A stretch of 64,000 nt of DNA, taken from assembly GCF_017591435.1 (NCBI RefSeq), contig NC_059300.1, forward strand, positions 20,763,256-20,827,255. The letters run 5' to 3'. A model generated the notes under the pieces. The model was not told where the DNA came from. It searched no databases and saw nothing but the letters and a program-made list of their open reading frames with translations. A program made the translations under genes and the position numbers. Positions 39,433 to 50,549 of this stretch are shown here, piece by piece. Position 1 is the first letter of the stretch, and the number at the start of each line of letters is the position of its first letter. This DNA comes from Portunus trituberculatus. Its lineage: Eukaryota > Arthropoda > Malacostraca > Decapoda > Portunidae.

Positions 39433-40298
39433 TCAGGCGGATGTGTCCGTAACCAAGCGTGGGCAGCACACTTCACTTGCTGGGTGGACATGCTGGAGAC
39501 GTCCATTACTGAGGTGAAGGCGTTCCACAACACCGCGGTGTCGTGGGAGAAGGCGCGCTGACACCTCACAGAATGGCACCTCGGCGAGGGTGTCGGACAC
39601 TACCGCTCTCGTAGTACGTTCACTCCTCCTCCAGGGTATCCGTAGAGCCGTGAGGTGAGGTATTTGCTGCACCTGGGCTTTGTGCAGCACAGTAAGGGCC
39701 CCAACACGCCTTCGGTGCTCCAAGCTGTCCAGCACGTTGATAGGGGAGTCTTGGTGAGGGTCTGGGTGCTGTCGCTGCTGTCTCTGCTGCAACTGCTGCC
39801 CCTGATGCCACTGTCGCTGTAGCTCAGCTTGGGGCTGCTGTCCCAGGCCACCGGCATCGCGAAGGAGGCGCTCGGCTCGCCGCTGCACCTTGTCCAGCAG
39901 GGAGAGGTGGGACTGGGCACTGCACATCCAGCTGAGGGGGCTGTACTCCATGATGGGCCTCACCTGCTCTTTGTACAGCGTCATGAGCCCCTTGGCATCA
40001 GTAGGTGCCTCACTCGACGTAGGAGTGTCACCCTCAGGGATGCCTTACGTGCCACGCTCTCCAGGTGGCGGTCGAAGCTGAGTTTGGAGTCTACCTCCAC
40101 CCCCAGGATGTTGATGGAGTCCTTAATGGCAAGGGTGTCTTCTCCAAACTTCAGCTGGCCTTCAAACAGCCTGACGTCCTCCCGTGAACGTGAGATGACC
40201 ACGGCCTGGGTTTTTTCGGCAGCAAACTTGACTTGCCACTGTTTACCCCAGGCCATGATGTCACCAAGGTGGCGGTTGGTGACATCAATCACATTCAC
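39433..40298 (-). pseudogene. AG-7 C-terminal tail and thumb
   Basis: 39433-39984 reads 'YKEQVRPIMEYSPLSWMCSA', then a Gln-rich spacer ('QRQWHQGQQLQQRQQRQ') and 'NVLDSLEHRRRVGALTVLHK'. 39981-40298 reads 'WGKQWQVKFAAEKTQAVVIS' and 'INILGVEVDSKLSFDRHLES'. The two frames meet near 39983, where one base is out of step. This is the part after the RT palm. Confidence 0.82.
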
Positions 40299-41168
40299 TG
40301 CCTCTCTCTACCGAAGCTGTGCGAGAGTGGCATCGTCCGCGTATGCCGACACAGGTGCGAGGCTCTGAAGGAGGTCGTTGAAATATACGTTCCACAGGAT
40401 GGGGCCAAGGATCGAGCCCTGTGGAACGGAGGCCTCCACTGGTGTGTGGTTGACGTGCACCCTCCCAACACTACTCTCAGACTCCGGCCTTGTAGGTAGC
40501 TGGAGAACAGCTCTAGCAGTTGTCCTGTGATGCCGAACTGTTCGAGCTTGGCCAGGAGTCCTTTGTGCCAAACTCTGTCAAAAGCCCCAGCAATGTCAAG
40601 GGCAATGACGAGGGTGGGGCGGCCGGCGTCGAGGGTGTCATGCCAGGCTTGTGTGAGGAGGAGAAGCATGTCGGAGGCGGAACGTCTCTTTCTAAATCCA
40701 TATTGGCGTGGAGAGATGAGGTGACGCTCCTCTAGGTGACAGGTCAGCTGCTCAGCTATTATTCTCTCCAAGATCTTGCTGACAGCTGACAGGAGAGAGA
40801 TGGGGCAGTAGTTTGCTGGGTCACCTTTATCCTTTTTTTTTGTGTACAGGAGTGACCCGAGCCTCCTTCCATGCAGCTGGCCAGGTGCTGGTTTGTAGGC
40901 ACTGGCGGAAGATGTGTGAGGGCTTTGTTAGTTCCTCCGCACAGTGCTTCAGCAGGAAGGGCGAGACGTCGTCAGGGCCGGGCGCCTTCCTGGTGTCGGT
41001 GCTGCGCAGAAGCTTTGTCACGGCGGCTTCGCTGAGCTGTAGGTGGTCCAGGGTTACGTCACACAGGCGGGTTAGTTGTGGAGGCTGACTGTCAGGCTCC
41101 TCAGTCGTCATTCTCCCGCTGAAGTGTGCTGCCAGGAGTTCAGCCTTGTCTTGGTTGGCAACTGCCAA
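40295..41168 (-). pseudogene. AG-7 reverse transcriptase, three frame pieces
   Basis: 40827-41168: 'KAPGPDDVSPFLLKHCAEEL' and 'VTPVHKKKG', where an A-run shifts the frame. 40295-40771: 'SPRQYGFRKRRSASDMLLLL' and 'VIALDIAGAFDRVWHKGLLA'. 40308-40571: 'EASVPQGSILGPILWNVYFN' and 'VSAYADDATLAQL'. All palm motifs exist. The breaks fall in an 8-base T-run near 40837 and near 40450. Confidence 0.85.
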
Positions 41169-41423
41169 GTTGCCAGAGGCTGTTTTTAGGGGCGGGATCC
41201 TCTCCTGTGTGACTGTGCCCTACCGCTGCTTCACAAGGGACCACCATTGCTTGGGATCAGTTTGGTTACTGGCAAGCTTCCTCCGTAGACTTAACTCCCA
41301 CCTCTGCCTCGCCCATGTAGCCACTCTCGCCATGTTTTTGCAAGCAGCGCGGTGCTGGGCCTTGTGGCTCCTGGAGGGACGACGCTTCAGACGAGTCCAG
41401 GCCTTGTACTTGGCATCAGCAGC

Positions 41424-41657
<234 letters not shown>

Positions 41658-42828
41658 ATTTATTTTTTTTTTTATTTAAATATATATTACATGGGACAGT
41701 TAAATGTGCCTATGCTAAAGCTCATCCTTGCCGTAGGTGAGCTATCTTAAAGCTACTGCCCTTACACTTACATTATAAACAAATTGTAATGTAGTAATAA
41801 CTAAACTTAATTTTAACAGATATTATTAGATGAATAATTGAAAATACTATGTACATCCTAGGCGAAGCATTATGTACAAAATTGACATTAAGGAGGGTGT
41901 AGACGCAGCCACCTATGGGCTGCTACCTTAATTTGCTGTGTGGACAGGCCCTCACATCCACATCTGTAGTGAGCTCGTTCCACCACACCACCGCTGCTGA
42001 TGTAAAGGCACGCTGGTGAGTAGAGCTATGGGACCTCGGGACTTCCAGGAGGAGATCATTGGCCGACACCGTCCTCGTGCCAACCTCGTGTCTCCTCCAG
42101 GTTGCCCCTAAGTCCGTCAGGTGGGGTACGCGCTGCACTTGTGCCTTGTGGAGTACTGTCAAGGCGGCAACTCTCCTGCGGTGCTCGAGGCTGTCCCTCA
42201 GGTCGTGCCGCTGCTGTTCCTCCTGCTGCCGCTGCTCTTGCTGTTGCTGTTGCTCTTGTTGAGGTTGTCGGTGTTGCTGCCTCCTCCGCCAGTGTGGTTG
42301 GTGTTGTTGATGATGTGTAGCGCCGCTAATCAAGCGCTCTGCCCGGCGCTGTACTTTATCTAGTAGGCTGAGGTGGCAGCGGGCACTTGACATCCAGGTA
42401 AGAGGGGCGTATTCCATTATAGGCCTTACCTGGGCCTTGTAGAGTGTGAGGAGGCCGTCAGCATGGAGGAGGTGTTTCATCCGGCGCAGTAGGTTCACCT
42501 TAGAGGAGGCGTTCCCCGCCACTTTCTCCAGGTGACGGTCGAACTGCAGCCTGGAATCCACCTCCACCCCAAGGATTTCAATGGTGTCCTGCACACGGAT
42601 GGTGTCTGGCCCGAGACGCAACTTTCCACGCAGTTGGTCTGCTTCTCCCTGTGAGCGGGTGATCACCATGGCCTGGGTTTTCTCAGGGGCAAACTTGACT
42701 TGCCACCTTTCTCCCCAACCCAGGATGTCCTGTAGCTGCCTATTGACTGCCTGCACCACATTCTGGGCTTCTCCCCTCTCGTAAGCCCAGGAGAGGGTGC
42801 AGTCATCTGCATAAGCAGCCGCTTCGGG

Positions 42829-42832
<4 letters not shown>
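41658..42832 (-). mobile_element. AG-8: AG-family LINE cut at the YADD box
   Basis: 3'UTR 41658-41922, coding end 41923-42832. The open frame starts at the YADD box ('EAAAYADDCTLSWAYERG') and runs through 'WQVKFAPEKTQAMVITRS', 'IEILGVEVDSRLQFDRHLEK' and 'LYKAQVRPIMEYAPLTWMSS'. A Gln-rich spacer of about 45 residues (codons of CAG/CAA type, 42160-42330) and 'LRDSLEHRRRVAALTVLHKA' come next, ending at a natural stop near 41923. The frame is unbroken. The 5' side meets (CT)n at 42833 and then the assembly gap, so upstream RT may be lost in the gap. Confidence 0.87.

Positions 42833-42899
<67 letters not shown>
42833..42899. repeat. (CT)n tract ending in the assembly gap
   Basis: 33 CT units directly before a run of N. 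Its true length is unknown. Confidence 0.95.
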
Positions 42900-43399
42900 N
42901 NNNNNNNNNNNNNNNNNNNNNNNNNNNNNNNNNNNNNNNNNNNNNNNNNNNNNNNNNNNNNNNNNNNNNNNNNNNNNNNNNNNNNNNNNNNNNNNNNNNN
43001 NNNNNNNNNNNNNNNNNNNNNNNNNNNNNNNNNNNNNNNNNNNNNNNNNNNNNNNNNNNNNNNNNNNNNNNNNNNNNNNNNNNNNNNNNNNNNNNNNNNN
43101 NNNNNNNNNNNNNNNNNNNNNNNNNNNNNNNNNNNNNNNNNNNNNNNNNNNNNNNNNNNNNNNNNNNNNNNNNNNNNNNNNNNNNNNNNNNNNNNNNNNN
43201 NNNNNNNNNNNNNNNNNNNNNNNNNNNNNNNNNNNNNNNNNNNNNNNNNNNNNNNNNNNNNNNNNNNNNNNNNNNNNNNNNNNNNNNNNNNNNNNNNNNN
43301 NNNNNNNNNNNNNNNNNNNNNNNNNNNNNNNNNNNNNNNNNNNNNNNNNNNNNNNNNNNNNNNNNNNNNNNNNNNNNNNNNNNNNNNNNNNNNNNNNNN
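42900..43399. other. Assembly gap (500 N)
   Basis: Exactly 500 undetermined bases between a (CT)n tract and an AC-family LINE. The round number suggests a placeholder rather than a measured gap. Confidence 0.99.
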
Positions 43400-45238
43400 C
43401 ATTGTCGAAAAATGTAAGGAACAACCAAAATTGTTCTACAGATTCATAAATGGAAAAATAAGACAAAAAGAAACAATAGAAAGGTTAAAAGGAGAAACGG
43501 AATGGTGGAAGACCCAAAAGTATGGCAGAACTGTTAAATAGTAAATTTCATGAGGTCTTTACTAAGGAATCCAAATTTGAAAGACCACAGGGTAATAGAG
43601 AGACTGTCTATATGAAAGAGATTAAAGTAACCAAGCTTGAAATAAAAAGTTGATGACGGAATTGGATGAGGAAAAGGCAATGGGACCGGATGAAGTCTCA
43701 GGCAGAATACTGAAAGAATGTAGGGAAGAACTAGCAAGTCCAATATACAACATCATAAAATGCTCAATAGAAAATGGAACAGTGCCAGTGGAGTGGAAAA
43801 GAGCTGAGGTGGTTCCCATATATAAGAGCGGAAGGAAGGAAGAACCTTTAAATTACAGGCCGGTATCACTAACTAGTGTAATATGCAAGATGTGTGAAAA
43901 GTAATAAAGAAGCAATGGATCGAGTTTCTTGAAGACAACAAAATATTATCAAATAGCCAATTTGGTTTTAGAAAAGGTCGGTCATGTGTGACAAATTTAT
44001 TGAGTTTCTACTCTAGAATAGTTGATAAAGTACAAGAGAGAGGGATGGATTGACTGTATTTATTTAGATCTAAAAAAGGCTTTTGATAAAGTGCCACATG
44101 AAAGATTACTATGGAAGTTAGAGGAGAAGGGTGGCTTAAAAGGAAGCACATTGAGATGGATGAAGAATTACTTAAGGGGAGAGAAATAAGGACGATAGTT
44201 AGAAGAGAAGTCCAAGTGGAGAACAGTAGATAGAGAGCCACAGGGTCAGAGAGATATGAAGTAGACAGAACAGTAAAGATATGAAGTCCAAGAGAACAGT
44301 CAGTATTGGCACCAATACTTTTCTCGTATATATAAATGACATGCCAGAGGGAGTGAACAGCTACATAAATCTGTTTGCAGATGATGCGAAACTGTGCAGA
44401 GTCATTAAACAAAAGAGGATTGTGAAATACTACAGGAAGACTTAAACAAGATCTGGAAATGGAGCAAAAATGGGAGATGGAATTCAATGTGGACAAAAGC
44501 CATGTCATGGAAATGGGAAAAAGTGAAAGACGACCAGTGGGAATCTATAAGATGGGAGATGGAGTAGAACTAGAAAAAGTAAAAAGGAAAAGGACTTGGG
44601 AGTGACATGGAAGAAAATAATCAACCGTTAGCCATATTGATAGAATTTTCAGAGAGACGTATAATTTGCTAAGGAATATTGGAGTAGCATTTCACTATAT
44701 GGACAAGGAAATGATGAAGAAATTGATAAGTACTAAAATAAGACCTAGATTGGAATATGCAGGAGTTGTGTGGACTCCCCATAAAAGAAACACATAAGAA
44801 AATTAGAGAGACTACAAAAATGGCTACAAGAATGGTTCCAGAATTTAAAGGGATGGCATATGAGGAGAGACTAAAGGCAATGGATCTACCAACCTTGGAG
44901 CAGAGAAGAGAGAGGGATCTGATACAAGTTTATAAATTGATTAACGGAATGGATGAAGTGGATAATGAGAAACTGATCCTGAGAGAAGAATATGACTTTA
45001 GAAGCACAAGATCGCATAGTAAGAAACTAAGGAAGGGACGATGTCTGAGAGATGTTAAAAATTTAGTTTCCGCAAAGATGTGTTGAGACTTGGAACAGTT
45101 TGAGTGAGGAAGTGGTATCAGCAAAGAGTGTACATAGTTTTAAAGAAAAATTGGATAAGTGTAGATATGGAGACGGGACCACACGAGCATAAAGCCCAGG
45201 CCCTGTAAAACTACAAATAGGTAAATACAACTAGGTAA

Positions 45239-45240
<2 letters not shown>
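43400..45240 (+). pseudogene. AC-1: AC-family LINE, RT to 3' end
   Basis: Near duplicate of 46738-48530 (AC-2). 43650-43904 carries 'KAMGPDEVSGRILKECREEL' and 'EEPLNYRPVSLTSVICKMCE'. 'SQFGFRKGRSC', 'DLKKAFDKVPHERLLWK' and 'NLFADDAKLCRVIK' follow in shifted frames, then the tail ('MATRMVPEFKGMAYEERLKA', 44820-45086). The part 44203-44310 is scrambled relative to AC-2, with repeated AAGATATGAAGTCCAAG-type segments. It ends GGTAAATACAACTAGGTAAATAC before (AC)n. It shares specific indels with AC-2 and is inactive. Confidence 0.85.

Positions 45241-45309
<69 letters not shown>
45241..45309. repeat. (AC)n tract between AC-1 and AC-2
   Basis: About 34 AC units, joining the 3' end of AC-1 directly to the 5'-truncated start of AC-2. 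Confidence 0.97.
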
Positions 45310-45312
<3 letters not shown>

Positions 45313-45343
45313 CTTAGAAGAGGAAGTAGAAGAAATCCATAGA

Positions 45344-45650
45344 ATGGGACCATATCAAGAAGGAACAGTGAGACCAATTAAGATATTACTAAAATCACAA
45401 GCAGCAGCAGAAGAAGTACTATATAGAAAAACGAAACTCAGAGAAACAGAAGGTTGCAAAGATATATATATAAAGAAAATAGAAACGAGGAGGAAAGGAA
45501 GAGACACAATGAACTGGTGGCAGAAGCAAGAGAAAAAAATAATGAAAGGTCAGAGGAGGAGAAGAAGGCATTTTTTTGGAGAATTATAGGAGACAGGATA
45601 AGGAAATGGTATATAAAAGAGAAAGAAGAGAAAAAAATGGAGCAAGTTTA
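45344..45650 (+). pseudogene. AC-2 ORF1 remnant, Lys/Glu-rich
   Basis: 45344-45589 and 45454-45651 encode highly charged peptides ('IETRRKGRDTMNWWQKQEKK', 'ENNERSEEEKKAFFWRIIGD'), frame-shifted against each other. They precede the endonuclease and probably represent the end of ORF1. No zinc knuckle is visible. Confidence 0.5.
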
Positions 45651-45659
45651 ACTAAAAAT

Positions 45660-46453
45660 GATAAGAACAAGAGATTAAAAATGATGTATACAAACATAGA
45701 TGGGATTTTATCTAGTAAATTAGAATTAAGAGATTACATAAAGAAAGAAGAACCAGATATTGTATGCCTGGTGGAAACAAAGTTAAATGAGGCAATAAAA
45801 ATAGACATAGATAAAAGGTATAATATATGGAGGAGAGACAGAGTGGGTAAAGGAGGAGGAGGAGTCATGATGATGTTAAGGAAGGAGATAGTGGTAAATC
45901 AAGTGGAGTTTGGGGAAGGAAAATCAGAAATACTGTATGTTAAGATGCATATTAACAAAAAGGAGTTAACAATCATTGGAACATATGTGCCACCAAAACA
46001 AACTCATGGACTAACCAAGAATATAGAGACATGATAGATGACACAATAAGGAGTCTTACAAGAATCATTAAGGAAAGGAGAAAAGTGATATTGGTAGGAG
46101 ATTTCAACTGTAAGGAGGTAGACTGGGAAAATTATGAAAGTGGTATGGGGGAAGATGCCTGGGGAGATAGATTCCTGAACCTAATGATAGATAATTTGAT
46201 GGTCCAAAGAGTAAAGGAAAACACAAGATTCAGAGGAAACGATGAGCCGGCAAGATTAGACCTAGTTTTTACAAGGGATATACCAATTAACGATGATATA
46301 AGATACAAGTGCCCATTGGGAAAGAGTGACCATGTAATATTAGAGATGGATATAGAAGAAGGAAAGGAAGATAGAGATGAATCATACAAAGGAGACCGAT
46401 TAAATTACAGAAAGGCTGATATTGAGAATCTCAAGAACTATTTTAAAACGTAA
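45660..46453 (+). pseudogene. AC-2 AP-type endonuclease
   Basis: 45576-46034 encodes 'LKMMYTNIDGILSSKLELRD' (Asn), 'EEPDIVCLVETKLNEAIK' (Glu) and 'GGGVMMMLRKEIVVNQ'. After a shift near 46010-46030, 46031-46453 encodes 'KVILVGDFNCKEVDWENYES' (D-x-N), 'ARLDLVFTRDIPINDDIRYK' and 'CPLGKSDHVILEMDI' (S-D-H). Catalytic residues are complete, with one frame break. Confidence 0.87.
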
Positions 46454-46464
46454 ACTGGGAGGAG

Positions 46465-47750
46465 ATGGAAAACTCATTAACGGTTCAAGAGAAATATAAC
46501 TTATTTTTGGAAATATACAAAACTGGGGTCAGGAATATGTTCCGAAATATAGACCTAAAGAAGAAGGAAAGAAAGATTGGTTTAATGCAAGATGTGCTAG
46601 GGCAAAGGAGAAACGAGATGGAGCATGGAAAAGGTGGAGAAGAAACAGAAATCCAGAAAATAAGGAAAACTTCAAAACAGCAAGAAATGAATATGCTAAG
46701 GTGAGAAAGGAAGAAGAAAAGAACTATGAAAAGGACATTGTCGAAAAATGTAAAGAACAACCAAAATTGTTCTACAGATTCATAAATGGAAAAATAAGAC
46801 AAAAAGAAACAATAGAAAGGTTAAAAGGAGAAAACGGAATGGTGGAAGACCCAAAAGTATGGCAGAACTGTTAAATAGTAAATTTCATGAGGTCTTTACT
46901 AAGGAATCCAAATTTGAAAGACCACAGGGTAATAGAGACTGTCTATATGAAAGAGATTAAAGTAACCAAGCTTGAAATAAAAAGTTGATGACGGAATTGG
47001 ATGAGGAAAAGGCAATGGGACCGGATGAAGTCTCAGGCAGAATACTGAAAGAATGTAGGGAAGAACTAGCAAGTCCAATATACAACATCATAAAATGCTC
47101 AATAGAAAATGGAACAGTGCCAGTGGAGTGGAAAAGAGCTGAGGTGGTTCCCATATATAAGAGCGGAAGGAAGGAAGAACCTTTAAATTACAGACCGGTA
47201 TCACTAACTAGTGTAATATGCAAGATGTGTGAAAAAGTAATAAAGAAGCAATGGATCGAGTTTCTTGAAGACAACAAAATATTATCAAATAGCCAATTTG
47301 GTTTTAGAAAAGGTCGGTCATGTGTGACAAATTTATTGAGTTTCTACTCTAGAATAGTTGATAAAGTACAAGAGAGAGGGATGGGTTGACTGTATTTATT
47401 TAGATCTAAAAAAGGCTTTTGATAAAGTGCCACATGAAAGATTACTATGGAAGTTAGAGGAGAAGGGTGGCTTAAAAGGAAGCACATTGAGATGGATGAA
47501 GAATTACTTAAGGGGAGAGAAATAAGGACGATAGTTAAAGATATGAAGTCCAAGTGGAGAACAGTAGACAGCGGAGTGCCACAGGGGTCAGTATTGGCAC
47601 CAATACTTTTCTCGTATATATAAATGACATGCCAGAGGGAGTGAACAGCTACATAAATCTGTTTTGGACGATGTGAAACTGTGAGTCATTAAACAAAAAG
47701 GATTGTGAAATACTACAGGAAGACTTAAACAAGATCTGAAATGGAGCAAA
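46465..47750 (+). pseudogene. AC-2 linker and reverse transcriptase
   Basis: 46985-47389 is open: 'KAMGPDEVSGRILKECREEL', 'LNYRPVSLTSVICKMCEKVI', 'SQFGFRKGRSCVTNLLSFYS'. After a shift near 47380 come 'YLDLKKAFDKVPHERLLWK' and then 'VDSGVPQGSVLAPILFS' with the frame lost again. At the catalytic FADD box the DNA reads GTTTTGGACGAT (47661-47672), where AC-1 has GTTTGCAGATGAT, destroying the motif. The same string occurs in AC-4. Confidence 0.85.
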
Positions 47751-47877
47751 AATGGGAGATGGAATTCAATGTGGACAAAAGCCATGTCATGGAAATGGGA
47801 AAAAGTGAAAGACGACCAGTGGGAATCTATAAGATGGGAGATGGAGTAGAACTAGAAAAAGTAAAAAGGAAAAGGAC

Positions 47878-48480
47878 TTGGGAGTGACAATGGAAGAAAA
47901 TAATCAACCGGTAAGCCATATTGATAGAATTTTCAGAGAGACGTATAATTTGCTAAGGAATATTGGAGTAGCATTTCACTATATGGACAAGGAAATGATG
48001 AAGAAATTGATAAGTACTAAAATAAGACCTAGATTGGAATATGCAGGAGTTGTGTGGACTCCCCATAAAAAGAAACACATAAGAAAATTAGAGAGACTAC
48101 AAAAAATGGCTACAAGAATGGTTCCAGAATTTAAAGGGATGGCATATGAGGAGAGACTAAAGGCAATGGATCTACCAACCTTGGAGCAGAGAAGAGAGAG
48201 AGGGGATCTGATACAAGTTTATAAATTGATTAACGGAATGGATGAAGTGGAAAATGAGAAACTGATCCTGAGAGAAGAATATGACTTTAGAAGCACAAGA
48301 TTGCATAGTAAGAAACTAAGGAAGGGACGATGTCTGAGAGATGTTAAAAAATTTAGTTTCCAAAGATGTGTTGAGACTTGGAACAGTTTTAATGAGGAAG
48401 TGGTATCAGCAAAGAGTGTACATAGTTTTAAAGAAAAATTGGATAAGTGTAGATATGGAGACGGGACCACACGAGCATAA
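47878..48480 (+). CDS. AC-2 ORF2 C-terminal region (open, 200 codons)
   Basis: Open from 'MGVTMEENNQPVSHIDRIFR' (thumb) through 'TKIRPRLEYAGVVWTPHKKK', 'RLQKMATRMVPEFKGMAYEE', 'LPTLEQRRERGDLIQVYKLI' and 'VSAKSVHSFKEKLDKCRYGD' to a natural stop 'GTTRA'. This is the full post-palm tail of the family, intact here and broken in AC-1. Confidence 0.85.
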   Translation: MGVTMEENNQPVSHIDRIFRETYNLLRNIGVAFHYMDKEMMKKLISTKIRPRLEYAGVVWTPHKKKHIRKLERLQKMATRMVPEFKGMAYEERLKAMDLPTLEQRRERGDLIQVYKLINGMDEVENEKLILREEYDFRSTRLHSKKLRKGRCLRDVKKFSFQRCVETWNSFNEEVVSAKSVHSFKEKLDKCRYGDGTTRA

Positions 48481-48526
48481 AGCCCAGGCCCTGTAAAACT
48501 ACAACTAGGTAAATACAACTAGGTAA

Positions 48527-48528
<2 letters not shown>

Positions 48529-48618
<90 letters not shown>
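48529..48618. repeat. (AC)n - TTT - (GT)n palindromic microsatellite
   Basis: About 19 AC units (48529-48567), a TTT spacer and about 24 GT units (48570-48618). The tract is an inverted repeat. It separates plus-strand AC-2 from the minus-strand copy AC-3, so each has AC on its own sense strand at its 3' end. Confidence 0.95.
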
Positions 48619-48621
<3 letters not shown>

Positions 48622-50457
48622 TGATGTTTGATCTAGAGAAGAAGAGTGAGGAGAAGCTCAGATCATTTTGATCTGGATAGGTGAGAAGGAAAAAAGAAAA
48701 AGGTCACAATGATTTACATGATATATGAGGTGAAAGACAAGTGAAAGAGAAATAATATTAGGGAATGAAGGTTTGGCTTGAAGAGAGAAATGAGAAGTGT
48801 GGGAATTAAATTGATTTACCTAAAGTAACATATGGAAAAGAGATGTGAGTGGATATCTACTAATGAGTAAAATCATGAATATTGTGTTGAATATAAATAT
48901 TATGACAGAGGAAGAACATATAAGTGGAAGATGTCTGACATTAAAAAAGATCATAATGAATCATCATGATAGATCAGGTCTCTTTGAGGGTGGAATTCTG
49001 TTCAGTCTGTCTTCATAAGAAAAAGTCAGGAAGTTGAGTCTCTGATCAGATGGAAGGGAGACTGTATTGTTGATATTCAAGTGGATCAGAGAATTCATCA
49101 TTTCAAAATAGAAAGAATGAAAAGAATAAAAAGATATGTCTCTGGGATAGGTCAGAGTGGAGAAGGTCTTTTCTTCATGACTGGAGTCTTCATTTCAGAA
49201 TATGATTCTTCTTTGAAACTCTAAGATGGGGAATGAAGTACAGATGAAGTCTTCTGAAGTCTTCCTGGAGAGTTGAATGAATCTCACTTTTCTTAAAAGA
49301 GTCTGAAATAGGAATAACTGGAAATAATGTCATTTATGAGAAGGAAAATGGTGAAAGATTGTGGAAATTAAAGATTCTGATGGTCTGAATTGTTCTCATT
49401 TCTTTAAAAAAAGATATTTTAGTAAATGATGATTAATTTCAAGTTTAGATCAGTCTGGTGTGGATTATCAAAGGAAATAGATATAATCAGAAATCTCTTT
49501 TGTATTACATCTAATGAATAGTAACATATCAGGTTTGGGTGCATGAAGTAAAACCAAATTGACACAAAGTATGTCAAAGAAGTCTGACATTCTTCAATCT
49601 CAAATCTTAAATTGTAAGTGACACTGGTCTATAGTTCAATGGGTCTCTTGTTACCTGATTTATAAATTGACAATGAGAGTCTTGGGGATACATAATGAGG
49701 CATCAATTACTGACAAATCTGAGTTGTGATTCTAAAAATATGATAATCAGGAAGATTTCTTTCTAAAATCATATTGATCTTACAGACTTGAAATCATAAT
49801 GATTAAGTGGTTTGTCAAAAGAGTGTGAATATGAAAGAAATCATCTGATGGGATAGAATACTATTTACAAAAAATACAGAGTTGTTCACATGTCTGAAAA
49901 AAGTGGTTGGACAATCAAAATGCTTGCCAATAAAAAAAAAAGGAACAGAATGATAGATGAGAATCTAGAAAAGTCCTGAACAGGAGGACAAAAATGAAAA
50001 AAACAGAGATGAAAAAGTCTCTTGAAAGAAAGGAAAAGTCTGGAAAAAAAAAAGATAATCTATGAAAAAATGATGATCATGAAAGGGATAAATAATGAAG
50101 TGACTAAAGAAAGTAGTCTTGAGATGTTTTAAAAGATGAAAGAGAAAAATATTAGAGTGAATAGTGAAGTTGTCTCTGATTATTGAAGTAAAAATACAAT
50201 TAAAATCTATCATTAAGGAAGAAAAATAGAATAGAAGGAAAATCACTTCATATGTACTGAAGAAGAGGTGGAGAAAAAGAGTGTTTTTTTTTTAATTCAA
50301 GTGTGATAGATGAACTTGATAAAAAGAAAATAAATATCATATCTTTAAAACATTATATAAATAGGTCTTCTTCTAGTTGAGTAAGAACAAATCTGGGTTC
50401 TTGTAAGAATGTTGAGTTCTAAAAATCAATACATAATGTTGGAAAATGATAGAAATT

Positions 50458-50458
<1 letters not shown>
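48619..50458 (-). pseudogene. AC-3: degraded minus-strand AC-type LINE lacking CpG
   Basis: Flanked on both sides by GT tracts (AC on its own sense strand). On the minus strand around 49623-49672 the DNA encodes 'YKSGNK' and, one base out of step, 'PLNYRPVSL', the RT block seen as 'YKSGRKEEPLNYRPVSL' in AC-1, AC-2 and AC-5. A 'QFGF' follows near 49560. No frame is long. The plus strand is poor in C, and I find no CpG dinucleotide in about 1.84 kb. Assignment to the family is moderate; orientation is clear from the RT block. Confidence 0.65.

Positions 50459-50547
<89 letters not shown>
50459..50547. repeat. (GT)n tract between AC-3 and AC-4
   Basis: 44 GT units. It borders the 5' end of minus-strand AC-3 and the truncated 5' end of plus-strand AC-4. 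Confidence 0.97.

Positions 50548-50549
<2 letters not shown>

Larger units (their letters stand above)
45310..48530 (+). mobile_element. AC-2: AC-family LINE flanked by (AC)n on both sides
   Basis: Order: charged ORF1 end (45310-45650), AP endonuclease (45660-46440), linker (46440-46980), RT (46985-47750), C-terminal tail (47878-48480), and a terminal AACTAGGTAAATAC repeat. (AC)n lies at 45241-45309 and 48529-48567. It belongs to the wider CR1/L2/Rex group by its C-terminal 'LPTLEQRRERGDLIQVYKLI' tail, though I do not fix the clade. Confidence 0.87.

Noticed and set aside
43402..43428. Coding frames that cross the N gap
   Set aside because: They consist of undetermined residues joined to (AG)n and AC-1 sequence and cannot be real.
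49730..49800. A 'QYDFRKKSS' string on the minus strand of AC-3, taken as the RT FGFR block
   Set aside because: It lies upstream of the NYRPVSL block in reading order, the wrong order for an RT. A better QFGF match follows at about 49560.
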